In this document: positions 44,468 through 53,397 of the stretch, piece after piece | How positions within the stretch are numbered: the stretch's first letter is position 1 | Layout: the number at the start of each line of letters is the position of its first letter | Assembly: GCA_017936605.1 (NCBI GenBank) | Contig: JAGBFH010000016.1 | Coordinates: 35,981-99,980 of the forward strand | Direction of reading: 5' to 3' | Length of the DNA stretch: 64,000 nucleotides | Origin: Tidjanibacter sp. | GTDB lineage: Bacteria > Bacteroidota > Bacteroidia > Bacteroidales > Rikenellaceae | Program-made: the position numbers and the translations under genes | Notes under the pieces: model-generated | What the model saw: only the letters and a program-made list of their open reading frames with translations | Database searches by the model: none | What the model was told of the DNA's origin: nothing

Positions 44468-44628
44468 GTGGGGAATTGACAATTGATAATTGACAATTAT
44501 TGCATTGAGATACAGAGATACGGAGTATCTCCTAAAAATTTTTGGGGCGCCTTTTTATAAAAAGGCGCGAAAAAAGGAGCTTTTTACAAAAAGCTGCGAA
44601 AAGAAAGCCCGTAGGGCACAAAAAAAGA
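44468..44628 (+). repeat. Leader module B before parC
   Basis: I repeat, then CAGAGATACGGAGTATCTCC, hairpins GGCGCCTTTTT..AAAAAGGCGC and AGCTTTTT..AAAAAGCT, and GAAAGCCCGTAGGGCAC, before the start codon. No promoter-like TAnnTTTG is seen, so parC may depend on read-through from parE or on an unusual start. Confidence 0.75.
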
Positions 44629-47600
44629 ATGGAAGAGAATAAAAACATAGAAAACCAAGTACCCGAGCCCGAGGAGGTGGTGAGTGCCGAGGAGGTGAGC
44701 GCCGCTGAGGAGGAGGGCTTTGCTGTGAAGGATGTGGAGGTGAGGAAGCTCTCCGACAAGTACGCCAAGTTGATGGGTGAGAATGGCAAGACCAAGACCA
44801 AGCTCACGGGCCTGTTCCGCGATTGGTTCCTCGACTACGCCTCCTATGTGATTCTAGAGCGTGCGGTGCCATACATCGACGACGGTCTGAAACCCGTGCA
44901 GAGGCGTATTCTGCACTCTATGCGTCGTATGTACGACGGCAGTCGCATAAAGGTGGCCAACATTGTGGGTCACACTATGCAGTTCCACCCCCACGGCGAC
45001 GCCTCGATTGGCGACGCGCTGGTGCAGCTCGGCCAGAAGAACCTTCTCATTGACACCCAGGGTAACTGGGGTAACATCCTCACAGGTGACGGTGCGGCTG
45101 CGCCCCGTTATATCGAGGCGCGACTCTCGAAGTTCGCACTCGAGGTGGTCTTCAGCCCCAAGATTACCGAGTGGATGCTCTCCTATGACGGTAGGAACAA
45201 GGAGCCCGTATCGTTGCCCGTGAAGTTCCCCCTGCTGTTGGCACAGGGCGTTGAGGGTATTGCCGTAGGTCTGTCGTCGAAGATTCTGCCCCACAACTTC
45301 AACGAGCTGTTGGATGGCTGCGTGGCACACCTCAAGGGCGAGGATTTCGAGCTCTACCCCGACTTCCCCACGGGCGGTCTTATGGATGTGAGCCGCTACA
45401 ACGACGGTCTGAGGGGTGGCGCAGTGAAGGTGAGGGCCCGCATCAACAAGGTGGACCCCCGCACCATTGCCATCACCGAGATTCCCTTTACGACCACCTC
45501 GGAGAGTGTCAAGGAGTCCATCGTTAAGGCCTCCGAGGCGGGCAGGATTAAGATTAAGAGCGTCGATGACAACACCGCCTCCACTGTGGAACTTCTGGTC
45601 CACGTGGCCGCCGGCGAGTCTATCGACAAGACCATAGACGCACTCTACACCTTCACCGACTGTGAGATATCCATCTCGCCCAACTCGTGTGTGATTCGCG
45701 ACGAGAGGCCCTGCTTCCTCGGTGTGAAGGATATCCTGCGCCACAATGCCGAGCACACACGCAAACTGCTCGGTATGGAGCAGCAAGTAAGGCTCGATGA
45801 GCTCAATGAGGAGTGGCATATGGCCTCGCTGGAGCGCATCTTCATTCAGAATAAAATCTACCAGGTGCTCGAGAAGTGCAAGAGCCCCGAGGAGGCCTAC
45901 GAGGCGGTTGATAACGCCCTCGAGCCCTTCAAGAAACTCCTGCGCAGGGAGGTCACCAGAGAGGATGTTGTGAAACTTACGGAGCTGAAGTTCATCCGCA
46001 TCACCCGCTACGACCTCGACAAGGCCGACAACCACATAAAGGCCATCGAGAAGGAGACCAAGCAGGTGAAGCACAACTTGGCACACCTTACGGAGTTTGC
46101 CATCGACTACTTCGAGGGCATCAAGGAGCGCTACGGCAAGGGCCGCGAGCGTAAGACCGAGATTAGGGCCTTCGACTCCATAGCTCAGGCCAAAGTGGCG
46201 GTTGTGAACTCCAAGCTCTATGTCGATAGGGAGGGAGGCTTCTTCGGCATCGGCACACAGATGCGTCAGGCCGAGTATGTCTGCGACTGCTCCGATTTGG
46301 ACGACATTATCGTGTTCCTCGAGGATGGCCGCTATGTCATCCGCAAGGTCCTCGACAAAGACTTCTTCGCCCCGGGCATCATATATGTGGGCGTCTTCCG
46401 CAGGGGCGACGAGCGCACCATCTACAATGTGCTCTACCGCGACGGCGACAAGGGCGCCAATATGATGAAACGCTGCGCCATCAGCGCCATAACCCGCGAC
46501 AAGGAGTACAACATCACCAAGGGTACGCCCAAGAGTAGGGTGCTCTATATGAGTGTCAACCCCAATGGCGAGGCCGAGACGCTGAAGATTATCTTCCGAC
46601 AGAGGGCCAAACTCAAGAAGGCTATCGTAGACCTCGACTTCAGCACGCTGGCCATCAAGGGCCGCGCTTCGCAGGGTAACATCTTCTCGCGCAATCCTAT
46701 ACACAAGATTCTGCTCAAGAGCAAGGGTGCTTCCACCCTGTCGGGTCAGCAGATATGGTATGACGAGGACATCAAGCGCCTCAATGACAGTGGCCACGGC
46801 CGACTGCTGGGCGAGTTCAAGGGGTCGGACAAGATTATTGTCTTCACGGCCAAAGACCAGTTCTATACTACGGGCTACGATGTGGGCCACCACTTCCCCG
46901 AGGATACCGTGAGGGTCGAGAAGTATGACTCGGCCAAGATTTACAGCGTCGCCTACTGGGACGAGGGGGCAGGGTACTACTACATCAAGCGCTTCCAGGC
47001 CGAGGATACGGATAGGATGCTCGCCTTTGTGGATGAGGAGAATCCCAAGTCGAGGTCGGTGGCCATCTCCGACGAAATGCAGCCCGCGCTGGAGGTTATC
47101 TACGGCGGTGCGCATATCACCAAGCCCGCAGATATTATTGATGTTCAGGAGTTTATCGGCGTGAAGGGCTATAAGGCCAAAGGTAAACGAGTGAGCACCT
47201 ACATCATCGATAAGCTGCGCTTCATCCCCAAACACTTCGCTCCGGATGCGGAGCTGGAGGAGCCCGAGGAGGGCGAGGTTGAGGCACAGGAGGCACCCGA
47301 GCAGCAGCTGCCCGCCGCGGTGGAGAGCATAGCTCTGGAGCGTAAGGCCGAAGAGCCCACCGAGGAGCACACCGAGGAGGTTGTGGAAGAGTCCGTAGCT
47401 GAGGAGGAAGAGCCTCAGGTTGAGGAGCCCGCCTTTGCACCCAAAGCCGAGGAGTCCAAGGAGGAGCCTGCATCGGTACCTGCACCTGCATCTGCACCTG
47501 CGCCTGCACCCAAAGTTGAGGCGGTCCAAAAGGAGGAGCCTGTGGGTGAGATTGAGTTTATGGAGATGGACGCACCTATGCCTCAAGCCAAGCCGAGGCG

Positions 47601-47736
47601 CAGGGCACCCAAGGTGGCTGCCCCTGAGCCGGTGATTACAACCACGGGTGACGATGTGGAGCTGGAGATTATTATCCCCAAGGATGAGGACGATGTTGCT
47701 CCCCATATCGACTCCCAGCAGCTCAATTTGTTCTAA
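44629..47736 (+). CDS. parC: DNA topoisomerase IV subunit A with long acidic tail
   Basis: The DNA-cleaving subunit. The winged-helix domain has LKPVQRRILHSM, HPHGDASIGDALVQLGQ and AAAPRYIEARLS with catalytic Tyr161; the tower and coiled-coil gate follow, then a beta-pinwheel. From about residue 870 the chain adds some 165 residues rich in Glu, Pro and Ala (a PAPASAPAPAP stretch, then an RRRAP basic patch), and ends in QLNLF, a close match to the clamp-binding consensus. Total 1035 residues, longer than most ParC. ATG 44629 is chosen; the upstream frame is repeat. Confidence 0.94.
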   Translation: MEENKNIENQVPEPEEVVSAEEVSAAEEEGFAVKDVEVRKLSDKYAKLMGENGKTKTKLTGLFRDWFLDYASYVILERAVPYIDDGLKPVQRRILHSMRRMYDGSRIKVANIVGHTMQFHPHGDASIGDALVQLGQKNLLIDTQGNWGNILTGDGAAAPRYIEARLSKFALEVVFSPKITEWMLSYDGRNKEPVSLPVKFPLLLAQGVEGIAVGLSSKILPHNFNELLDGCVAHLKGEDFELYPDFPTGGLMDVSRYNDGLRGGAVKVRARINKVDPRTIAITEIPFTTTSESVKESIVKASEAGRIKIKSVDDNTASTVELLVHVAAGESIDKTIDALYTFTDCEISISPNSCVIRDERPCFLGVKDILRHNAEHTRKLLGMEQQVRLDELNEEWHMASLERIFIQNKIYQVLEKCKSPEEAYEAVDNALEPFKKLLRREVTREDVVKLTELKFIRITRYDLDKADNHIKAIEKETKQVKHNLAHLTEFAIDYFEGIKERYGKGRERKTEIRAFDSIAQAKVAVVNSKLYVDREGGFFGIGTQMRQAEYVCDCSDLDDIIVFLEDGRYVIRKVLDKDFFAPGIIYVGVFRRGDERTIYNVLYRDGDKGANMMKRCAISAITRDKEYNITKGTPKSRVLYMSVNPNGEAETLKIIFRQRAKLKKAIVDLDFSTLAIKGRASQGNIFSRNPIHKILLKSKGASTLSGQQIWYDEDIKRLNDSGHGRLLGEFKGSDKIIVFTAKDQFYTTGYDVGHHFPEDTVRVEKYDSAKIYSVAYWDEGAGYYYIKRFQAEDTDRMLAFVDEENPKSRSVAISDEMQPALEVIYGGAHITKPADIIDVQEFIGVKGYKAKGKRVSTYIIDKLRFIPKHFAPDAELEEPEEGEVEAQEAPEQQLPAAVESIALERKAEEPTEEHTEEVVEESVAEEEEPQVEEPAFAPKAEESKEEPASVPAPASAPAPAPKVEAVQKEEPVGEIEFMEMDAPMPQAKPRRRAPKVAAPEPVITTTGDDVELEIIIPKDEDDVAPHIDSQQLNLF

Positions 47737-47739
47737 GGA

Positions 47740-48060
47740 CACCTGAGGATAGCTCTCAGCTCTAAGTTCTCAGCTCTAAGCTCTCATCTTGTTCACGGGT
47801 TACATTTTTGTAACCCGTGAACAACTTAGAAGGGCCGAAAGGGCCAGAAGGGCCGAAAGGGCCAAAAGGGCGAAAAGGGCGGAAAGGGCCAAAAGGGCCA
47901 AAGGAAATGCAAAATTCAAAATTCAAAATGCAAAATTATTGAGGGAATTGAGGGGATTTAAGGACTTTAAGGACCTTAAGGACAGTTCCCATTTCTCTCA
48001 TTTCTCTCATCTCTCTCATTTCTCAATTTTCAATTTTCAATTGTCCATTTTCAATTTCAA
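47740..48060. repeat. C-F-G-H-I mosaic before aroK
   Basis: Short AGCTCTAAG/AGCTCTCAG units (47750-47788), palindrome C4 (47789-47824, GTTACA subtype), eight or more F units, CAAAATTC units, G units, H units and I repeats up to the aroK start. No gene seen. Confidence 0.8.
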
Positions 48061-48066
48061 CTCTCT

Positions 48067-48588
48067 ATGACTATTTTTCTTGTTGGTTTTATGGGGTGCG
48101 GAAAGAGCACCGTGGCACGAGGGCTTGCGGAGCTCTCGGGCTTTAGGTATGTGGACCTCGACCAGGAGGTGTGCCGCAAGGCCCAGAGGGAGAGTGTGGC
48201 GGAGATTTTCGCCGAGATGGGGGAGGAGAAGTTCAGAAGGTTGGAGCGCGAGGCCATCGAGCACCTCTCCACTGAGGGTGATGTGGTGGTGGCTACGGGC
48301 GGCGGTGCCCCCTGCTATGGCGACAATATGGACCGCCTTATGGAGCTGGGAGTGACCGTTTACCTGAGGATGTCGGCAGACGCGCTCACAGAGCGACTGC
48401 AACGAGTGAGGGTTGTAAGGCCCAAGATTGTGGGCCTCTCGCCCGAGGAGCTCTCGGAGTATGTCAGGGGCCTTCTCGTGGAGCGTGAGCCCATCTACAA
48501 CAGGGCCCGAGTGGTGGTCGATTGCGACGGCATCCCCTCGAGGGTGGTCATCTCGCGCCTTAGGTACCTCACCAAAAAGAGAAACTAA
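48067..48588 (+). CDS. aroK: Shikimate kinase
   Basis: AroK phosphorylates shikimate in aromatic amino-acid synthesis. The 173-residue P-loop protein has GFMGCGKST (7-15), FRYVDLDQEVCRKAQRESVAEIFAEMGEEKFRRLE (substrate Asp and Arg), VVATGGGAPCYGDNM and the lid PKIVGLSPEEL..EREPIYN with the conserved Arg. Length is normal. Its ATG lies only six bases after the repeat mosaic, with no clear promoter between. A hairpin terminator follows. Confidence 0.94.
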   Translation: MTIFLVGFMGCGKSTVARGLAELSGFRYVDLDQEVCRKAQRESVAEIFAEMGEEKFRRLEREAIEHLSTEGDVVVATGGGAPCYGDNMDRLMELGVTVYLRMSADALTERLQRVRVVRPKIVGLSPEELSEYVRGLLVEREPIYNRARVVVDCDGIPSRVVISRLRYLTKKRN

Positions 48589-48618
48589 GAGCCCTTTTTG
48601 CGGTTATTACTTTGATTT

Positions 48619-48653
48619 TGTGCCCTTTTTCTGACGGAAAGGGGCACATTTTT
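48619..48653 (+). terminator. Terminator of aroK
   Basis: TGTGCCC-rich arm with GGGGCACA and a central AAA/TTT part, followed by five T. Confidence 0.75.
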
Positions 48654-48665
48654 AATTTATTTTAA

Positions 48666-48673
48666 TATATTTG
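48666..48673 (+). promoter_or_regulatory. ileS: -7 box of ileS
   Basis: TATATTTG, 36 bases before the ileS ATG. The -33 region has only a T run. No T-box fold is visible in the short leader. Confidence 0.5.
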
Positions 48674-48709
48674 TGAGTTAATTGCGAAACCTACAAACAA
48701 TATAAATGT

Positions 48710-51700
48710 ATGAGCGGTAAAAAATTTAATGAGTACAAAGGGCTCGATCTGCCCGAAGTAGGTCTTGAGGTCCTCAAGAGATGGGACGCAGACGACACTT
48801 TCCATAAGAGTATATCCACCCGCGAGGGTCACCCCACATTCGTATTCTATGAGGGTCCCCCCTCGGCCAACGGTATGCCCGGCATCCACCATGTGATGGC
48901 CCGTACACTCAAAGATGTCATCTGTCGCTACAAAACCCAGAGCGGCTACCTCGTACACCGCAAGGCAGGTTGGGATACCCACGGTCTGCCCGTGGAGCTC
49001 GGCGTGGAGAAGAAGCTCGGCATCCGCAAGGAGGATGTGGGCGTGAACATCTCCATCGAGGAGTATAACCGCACCTGTCGTGAGTCGGTGATGGAGTTCA
49101 CCGGCAAGTGGGAGGCCCTCACCCGTCAGATGGGCTACTGGGTGAATATGGACGACCCCTACATCACCTATGACAACAAGTATATCGAGACCCTCTGGTG
49201 GATGCTCAAGGAGCTCTACAACAAGGGCCTTCTCTATAAGGGCTTCACCATTCAGCCCTACTCGCCCGCCGCAGGTACGGGTCTTTCGAACCACGAGCTC
49301 AACCAGCCCGGTTGCTACCGCGATGTGAAGGACACAACCTGTACCGCACAGTTCAAGGTTGTGCGCAACGCCGAGAGCGAGAAACTCTTTGAGGATGTCG
49401 AGGGCGACCTCTACTTCCTGGCTTGGACCACCACCCCCTGGACCCTGCCCTCCAATACCGCTCTGGCAGTAGGTCCCTCGATTGAGTATGTGAGGATTAA
49501 GTGTGCCAACCCCTATACAGGCATCCGTCAGACCGTCATTATGGCCAAGGAGCTCGTTGGCAGCTACTTCACCAAGAAGATGGAGGGTACCTTCACCGTG
49601 GAGGAGCGCTCGTGGAAGGGTGCAGAGCTCGCAGGTGTGAGGTATGAGCAACTGATGGAGTGGATGAGGCCCGATGGCGACGCCTTCCGTGTGATTACGG
49701 GTGACTATGTGAGCGTTGCTGACGGTACGGGTATCGTGCATATCGCCCCCACCTTCGGTGCCGACGACGACCGCGTGGCCAAGCAGGCAGGCATCGCGCC
49801 CCTCTTGCTCGTCGACAAGGCAGGCAAGCAGCAGCCTATGGTCGACAAGCAGGGTAAGATGTTCCTCCTGGAGGACCTGGACCCCGAGTATGTCAAGAAC
49901 TTTGTGAATGTGGAGAAATATGCCGAGTGGCAGGGTAGGTTCGTGAAGAACGCCTACGATGAGAAACTCACCGAGGAGGATGCAACCATCGATGTTGACA
50001 TCGCCGTGGGGCTGAAACTCGAGAACAAAGCCTTCAAGATTGAGAAGCACACCCACAACTACCCCCACTGCTGGAGGACCGACAAGCCCGTCTTGTACTA
50101 CCCTCTGGATTCGTGGTTCATCCGCACCACCGCGGTGAAGGATAGGCTCATTGAGCTCAACAAGAGCATCTACTGGAAACCCGAGTCGACAGGTACGGGC
50201 CGCTTTGGTAAGTGGCTGGAGGGCCTGGTGGACTGGAACCTCTCGAGGAGCCGCTTCTGGGGCACCCCTCTGCCCGTGTGGGCTACCGAGGACTACTCGG
50301 AGATGAAGTGCATCGGCTCTATTGAGGAGCTCAAAGCCGAGATTGAGAAGTCGGTTGAGGCCGGCATTATGAAGGAGAATCCCTACAAAGAGTTTGTGGT
50401 GGGTGACTACTCCAAGGAGAACTACGATAAGGTGGACCTCCACCGCCCCTATGTGGACAACATCGTGCTGGTTTCGAGCAAGGGTGAGCCTATGCGCCGC
50501 GAGAGCGACCTGATTGATGTGTGGTTCGATAGCGGTGCTATGCCCTACGCACAGGTACACTACCCATTCGAGATGAGCAGGGAGGAGTTCGAGAAGGTCT
50601 ACCCCGCAGACTTCATCGCCGAGGGTGTGGACCAGACCCGCGGTTGGTTCTACACACTCCACGCTCTGGCAACAATGCTCTTCGACAGCGTGGCATTCAA
50701 GAATATCATCTCCAATGGTCTTGTTTTGGACAAGAACGGCAACAAGATGTCCAAACGCTTGGGCAACGCCGTAGACCCATTTGAGGTTATGGATAAGTAT
50801 GGTCCCGACGCTACAAGGTGGTATATGATATCCAACTCGCAGCCCTGGGATAACCTGAAGTTCGATGTGGATGGCGTTGACGAGGTGCGTCGTAAATACT
50901 TCGGCACCCTCTACAACACCTACGGCTTCTTCGCCCTCTACGCCAATGTCGACGGCTTCACAGGCCGCGAGGAGGAGGTGCCCGTACAGGAGCGTCCCGA
51001 GATCGACCGCTGGATTCTCTCGGCTCTCAACTCGCTGGTGAAGGAGGTCAAAGAGCGACTCGACGACTATGACCCTACCCCCGCATCGAGGGCTATCCAG
51101 GAGTTTGTGGGCGAGAACCTCTCGAACTGGTATGTGCGCCTGAACCGTAAGCGTTTCTGGGGCGGCGGTATGAGCAAGGATAAACTCTCGGCCTACCAGA
51201 CCCTCTACACCTGCTTGGAGGTTGTGGCTCAGCTTTCGGCACCCTTCGCTCCCTTCTTCAGCGACCGCCTCTTTATGGACCTGAACGAGATGAGCGGCCG
51301 CCACGAGGGCTCCGTACACCTGAATCTCTTCCCCGAGTGCAACGAGGCGCTGATTGACGGCGAGCTGGAGGAGATGATGGACTTGGCACAGAAGAGCACC
51401 TCGATGGTGTTGGCTCTGCGTAGGAAGGTGGGCATCAAGGTGCGTCAGCCCCTCACGAAGGTCATCATCCCCATCTTGGATGGCGATATGGGCCGCAGAC
51501 TCGAGGCTGTGAAGGCTCTGCTGATGGGTGAGGTCAATGTGAAAGAGGTTGAGCTCATCACCAACACTACGGGTCTTATTACCAAACGCATAAAACTCAA
51601 CTTCAAGAACTTCTGCTCGCGCTACGCCAAGTTGGCCAAACCTATGGCAGCACTCGTTGCCACATTCTCGCAGGAGCAGATTGCAGCCCTTGAGGCCGCA

Positions 51701-52111
51701 GACCAGACCACTCTGGAGGTTGCGGGCGAGCAGGTTGTTGTTACTTCCGCCGACTTCGACATCACCTCGGAGGATATGCCCGGCTGGCTGGTGGCATCGG
51801 AGGGCAAACTGACCGTCGCTCTGGATGTTACCGTGACCGATGAGTTGCGCAAGGAGGGCTTGGCTCGTGAGCTTGTGAACCGCATCCAGAATATCCGTAA
51901 GGAGAGCGGCTTTGAGGTTACCGACCGCATCACCGTCGAGATTGAGAAGAAGGAGATGTTGGAGGGCGCAATCGAGGCCTACGGCGAGTTTATCGCACAG
52001 CAGACTCTGGCCAATAGCGTTGTGCTGGCCGCCGAGCCCGCAGGTGCGGTGGTTGTCGATAGCGACATCGATGATGAGCCCCTCAAGATTGCTGTAACGA
52101 AGGTGCAGTAA
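48710..52111 (+). CDS. ileS: Isoleucyl-tRNA synthetase
   Basis: The 1133-residue class I synthetase charges tRNA-Ile. It has YEGPPSANGMPGIHHVMARTLKD (HIGH-type region), WDTHGLPVELGVEKKLG, a large CP1 editing domain with TTPWTLPSNTALAVG, a WFDSGAMPYAQ segment and the KMSKR loop in NGNKMSKRLGNAVDP. The C-terminus lacks the zinc finger of the E. coli type, and overall it resembles the longer, eukaryote-like form. That form is often little affected by mupirocin, which I infer only from type. A terminator follows. Confidence 0.96.
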   Translation: MSGKKFNEYKGLDLPEVGLEVLKRWDADDTFHKSISTREGHPTFVFYEGPPSANGMPGIHHVMARTLKDVICRYKTQSGYLVHRKAGWDTHGLPVELGVEKKLGIRKEDVGVNISIEEYNRTCRESVMEFTGKWEALTRQMGYWVNMDDPYITYDNKYIETLWWMLKELYNKGLLYKGFTIQPYSPAAGTGLSNHELNQPGCYRDVKDTTCTAQFKVVRNAESEKLFEDVEGDLYFLAWTTTPWTLPSNTALAVGPSIEYVRIKCANPYTGIRQTVIMAKELVGSYFTKKMEGTFTVEERSWKGAELAGVRYEQLMEWMRPDGDAFRVITGDYVSVADGTGIVHIAPTFGADDDRVAKQAGIAPLLLVDKAGKQQPMVDKQGKMFLLEDLDPEYVKNFVNVEKYAEWQGRFVKNAYDEKLTEEDATIDVDIAVGLKLENKAFKIEKHTHNYPHCWRTDKPVLYYPLDSWFIRTTAVKDRLIELNKSIYWKPESTGTGRFGKWLEGLVDWNLSRSRFWGTPLPVWATEDYSEMKCIGSIEELKAEIEKSVEAGIMKENPYKEFVVGDYSKENYDKVDLHRPYVDNIVLVSSKGEPMRRESDLIDVWFDSGAMPYAQVHYPFEMSREEFEKVYPADFIAEGVDQTRGWFYTLHALATMLFDSVAFKNIISNGLVLDKNGNKMSKRLGNAVDPFEVMDKYGPDATRWYMISNSQPWDNLKFDVDGVDEVRRKYFGTLYNTYGFFALYANVDGFTGREEEVPVQERPEIDRWILSALNSLVKEVKERLDDYDPTPASRAIQEFVGENLSNWYVRLNRKRFWGGGMSKDKLSAYQTLYTCLEVVAQLSAPFAPFFSDRLFMDLNEMSGRHEGSVHLNLFPECNEALIDGELEEMMDLAQKSTSMVLALRRKVGIKVRQPLTKVIIPILDGDMGRRLEAVKALLMGEVNVKEVELITNTTGLITKRIKLNFKNFCSRYAKLAKPMAALVATFSQEQIAALEAADQTTLEVAGEQVVVTSADFDITSEDMPGWLVASEGKLTVALDVTVTDELRKEGLARELVNRIQNIRKESGFEVTDRITVEIEKKEMLEGAIEAYGEFIAQQTLANSVVLAAEPAGAVVVDSDIDDEPLKIAVTKVQ

Positions 52112-52137
52112 GATAGAATCCCCGAAGCGGGATGCCG

Positions 52138-52171
52138 AAAAAGCGAAAATCGAAAGGTTTTCGCTTTTTTT
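52138..52171 (+). terminator. Terminator of ileS
   Basis: AAAAAGCGAAAA and TTTTCGCTTTTTTT with loop TCGAAAGG. The core GAAAATCGAAAGGTTTTC also makes the terminator after tRNA-Arg. Confidence 0.9.
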
Positions 52172-52254
52172 GTTCCAAAGAGTCTTGAGAGTGTTTCGTA
52201 TGGTGGCGAGAGGTGCATCTGGGGCCGAAGTAGAGCGTTTAGTGACGAGAAAAA

Positions 52255-52310
52255 CGGGTGGCTACACCAAAAGTTCTTGGTGCAGCTTTTTGCAAAAAGG
52301 TGCGGTGGGA
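52255..52310 (+). repeat. Short leader module B upstream of dksA
   Basis: GTTCTTGGTGCAGCTTTTTGCAAAAAGGTGC resembles one hairpin of the B module. It ends about 75 bp before dksA, unlike the other copies, which abut the start. Confidence 0.6.
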
Positions 52311-52383
52311 TAAAAATTATTGGCCAAAAAGTTGCGTAGATGTTAAGAAATTATTACCTTTAACAAACCAAAAACGAATAACT

Positions 52384-52770
52384 ATGGAACAGGAAGTTGA
52401 AAAAACCAGATATTCCGATGAGGAATTGGCCGAGTTCAGGGTTATCATCCTCGATATGCTCGGCAAGGCAAAGGACGACTACGAACTGCTGCGTGCCTCG
52501 GTGAACAACTCCGTGAGCAACGACACCGAGGATACTTCGCCCACCTTCAAGGTGCTCGAAGAGGGCGCTGCAACCCTCTCCAAAGAGGAGATGGGACGAC
52601 TGGCACAGCGTCAGCTCAAGTTCATTCAGCACCTCGAGGCTGCCCTGCTGCGAATCGAAAATAAGACCTACGGTATCTGCCGCGAGACGGGTAAACTCAT
52701 CCCCAAAGAGCGACTGAGAGTGGTGCCCCACGCAACCCTCTCGGTGGAGGCCAAGGAGAAGAGGCGCTAA
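52384..52770 (+). CDS. DksA/TraR family regulator with reduced zinc finger
   Basis: A 128-residue protein with an N-terminal coiled coil (about 15-95) and a DksA-type C-terminal segment TYGICRETGKLIPKERLRVVPHATLS. Only Cys99 is left of the usual four zinc ligands, a form typical for Bacteroidetes. By family it should bind the RNA polymerase secondary channel and tune transcription, perhaps with ppGpp. ATG 52384 is chosen; a TACCTTTA box lies about 25-30 bases before it. The upstream in-frame extension is repeat and leader. Confidence 0.88.
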   Translation: MEQEVEKTRYSDEELAEFRVIILDMLGKAKDDYELLRASVNNSVSNDTEDTSPTFKVLEEGAATLSKEEMGRLAQRQLKFIQHLEAALLRIENKTYGICRETGKLIPKERLRVVPHATLSVEAKEKRR

Positions 52771-52881
52771 CAAATGAGATGATAGGGGAGTTGCGGGGCG
52801 AGTAGTCACAAGGTCCCGCAGACTCTCACGCGCGCGTATATGCGCCCGAACTATTAATAGAGGTATCCACAGCGAAGAGAA

Positions 52882-53397
52882 GTGCCCACTGTAACAATCT
52901 ATACCGATGGCTCAGCGCTCGGCAATCCGGGTAGGGGAGGCTATGGAGTAGTCCTGCTCTCGCCGCCCCACCGCAAAGAGCTCAGTGCCGGTTACCGACT
53001 AACGACCAACAACCGTATGGAGTTGTTGGCCGTTTGTGTTGCGCTCGAGGCCCTGAAGTTCGAGGGCACCGATGTGACCCTCTACTCCGACAGCAAATAT
53101 GTGGTCGACTCGGTAGAGAAGGGGTGGCTCTTCGGCTGGGAGAAAAACGGCTTTGCGAAGGCCAAGAACCCCGACCTGTGGATGCGTTTTCTGAGGGTCT
53201 ACCGCCGTCATCGCGTCAAGTTCGTGTGGGTCAAAGGCCACGCCACCACCGTCGAAAACAATCGTTGCGACACCCTCGCCGTCGCTGCCGCGCAGGGTTC
53301 ACATCTTCTTCCCGACACGGGCTACGAGGCGAGCGCATCTGCGAGCACATCTGTGAGCACATCTGCGAGCACATCTGCGAGCACATCTCGCGGGTAA
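52882..53397 (+). CDS. rnhA: Ribonuclease HI with repeat-encoded C-terminal tail
   Basis: RNase HI cuts the RNA strand of RNA-DNA hybrids. The catalytic set is complete in the 171-residue chain: IYTDGSALGNPGRGGYG (Asp), NRMELLAVCVAL (Glu), YSDSKYVVDSV (Asp) and VKGHATTVENNRCDTLAV (His, Asp). The start is GTG 52882; no ATG fits. The last about 20 residues are a Ser-Ala-Ser-Thr repeat encoded by five 12-bp units and are unlikely to be part of the fold. The stop codon is inside a bracket hairpin. Confidence 0.93.
   Translation: MPTVTIYTDGSALGNPGRGGYGVVLLSPPHRKELSAGYRLTTNNRMELLAVCVALEALKFEGTDVTLYSDSKYVVDSVEKGWLFGWEKNGFAKAKNPDLWMRFLRVYRRHRVKFVWVKGHATTVENNRCDTLAVAAAQGSHLLPDTGYEASASASTSVSTSASTSASTSRG
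53329..53388 (+). repeat. Five tandem 12-bp units at the rnhA 3' end
   Basis: Units of GCGAGCACATCT (with GCGAGCGCATCT first and GTGAGCACATCT third) keep the reading frame. The last one is the left arm of hairpin A6, so the arm appears to have been multiplied. Confidence 0.9.

Noticed and set aside
48589..48709. T-box before ileS
   Set aside because: The gap is short, without a T-box consensus, and its hairpin is explained as the aroK terminator.
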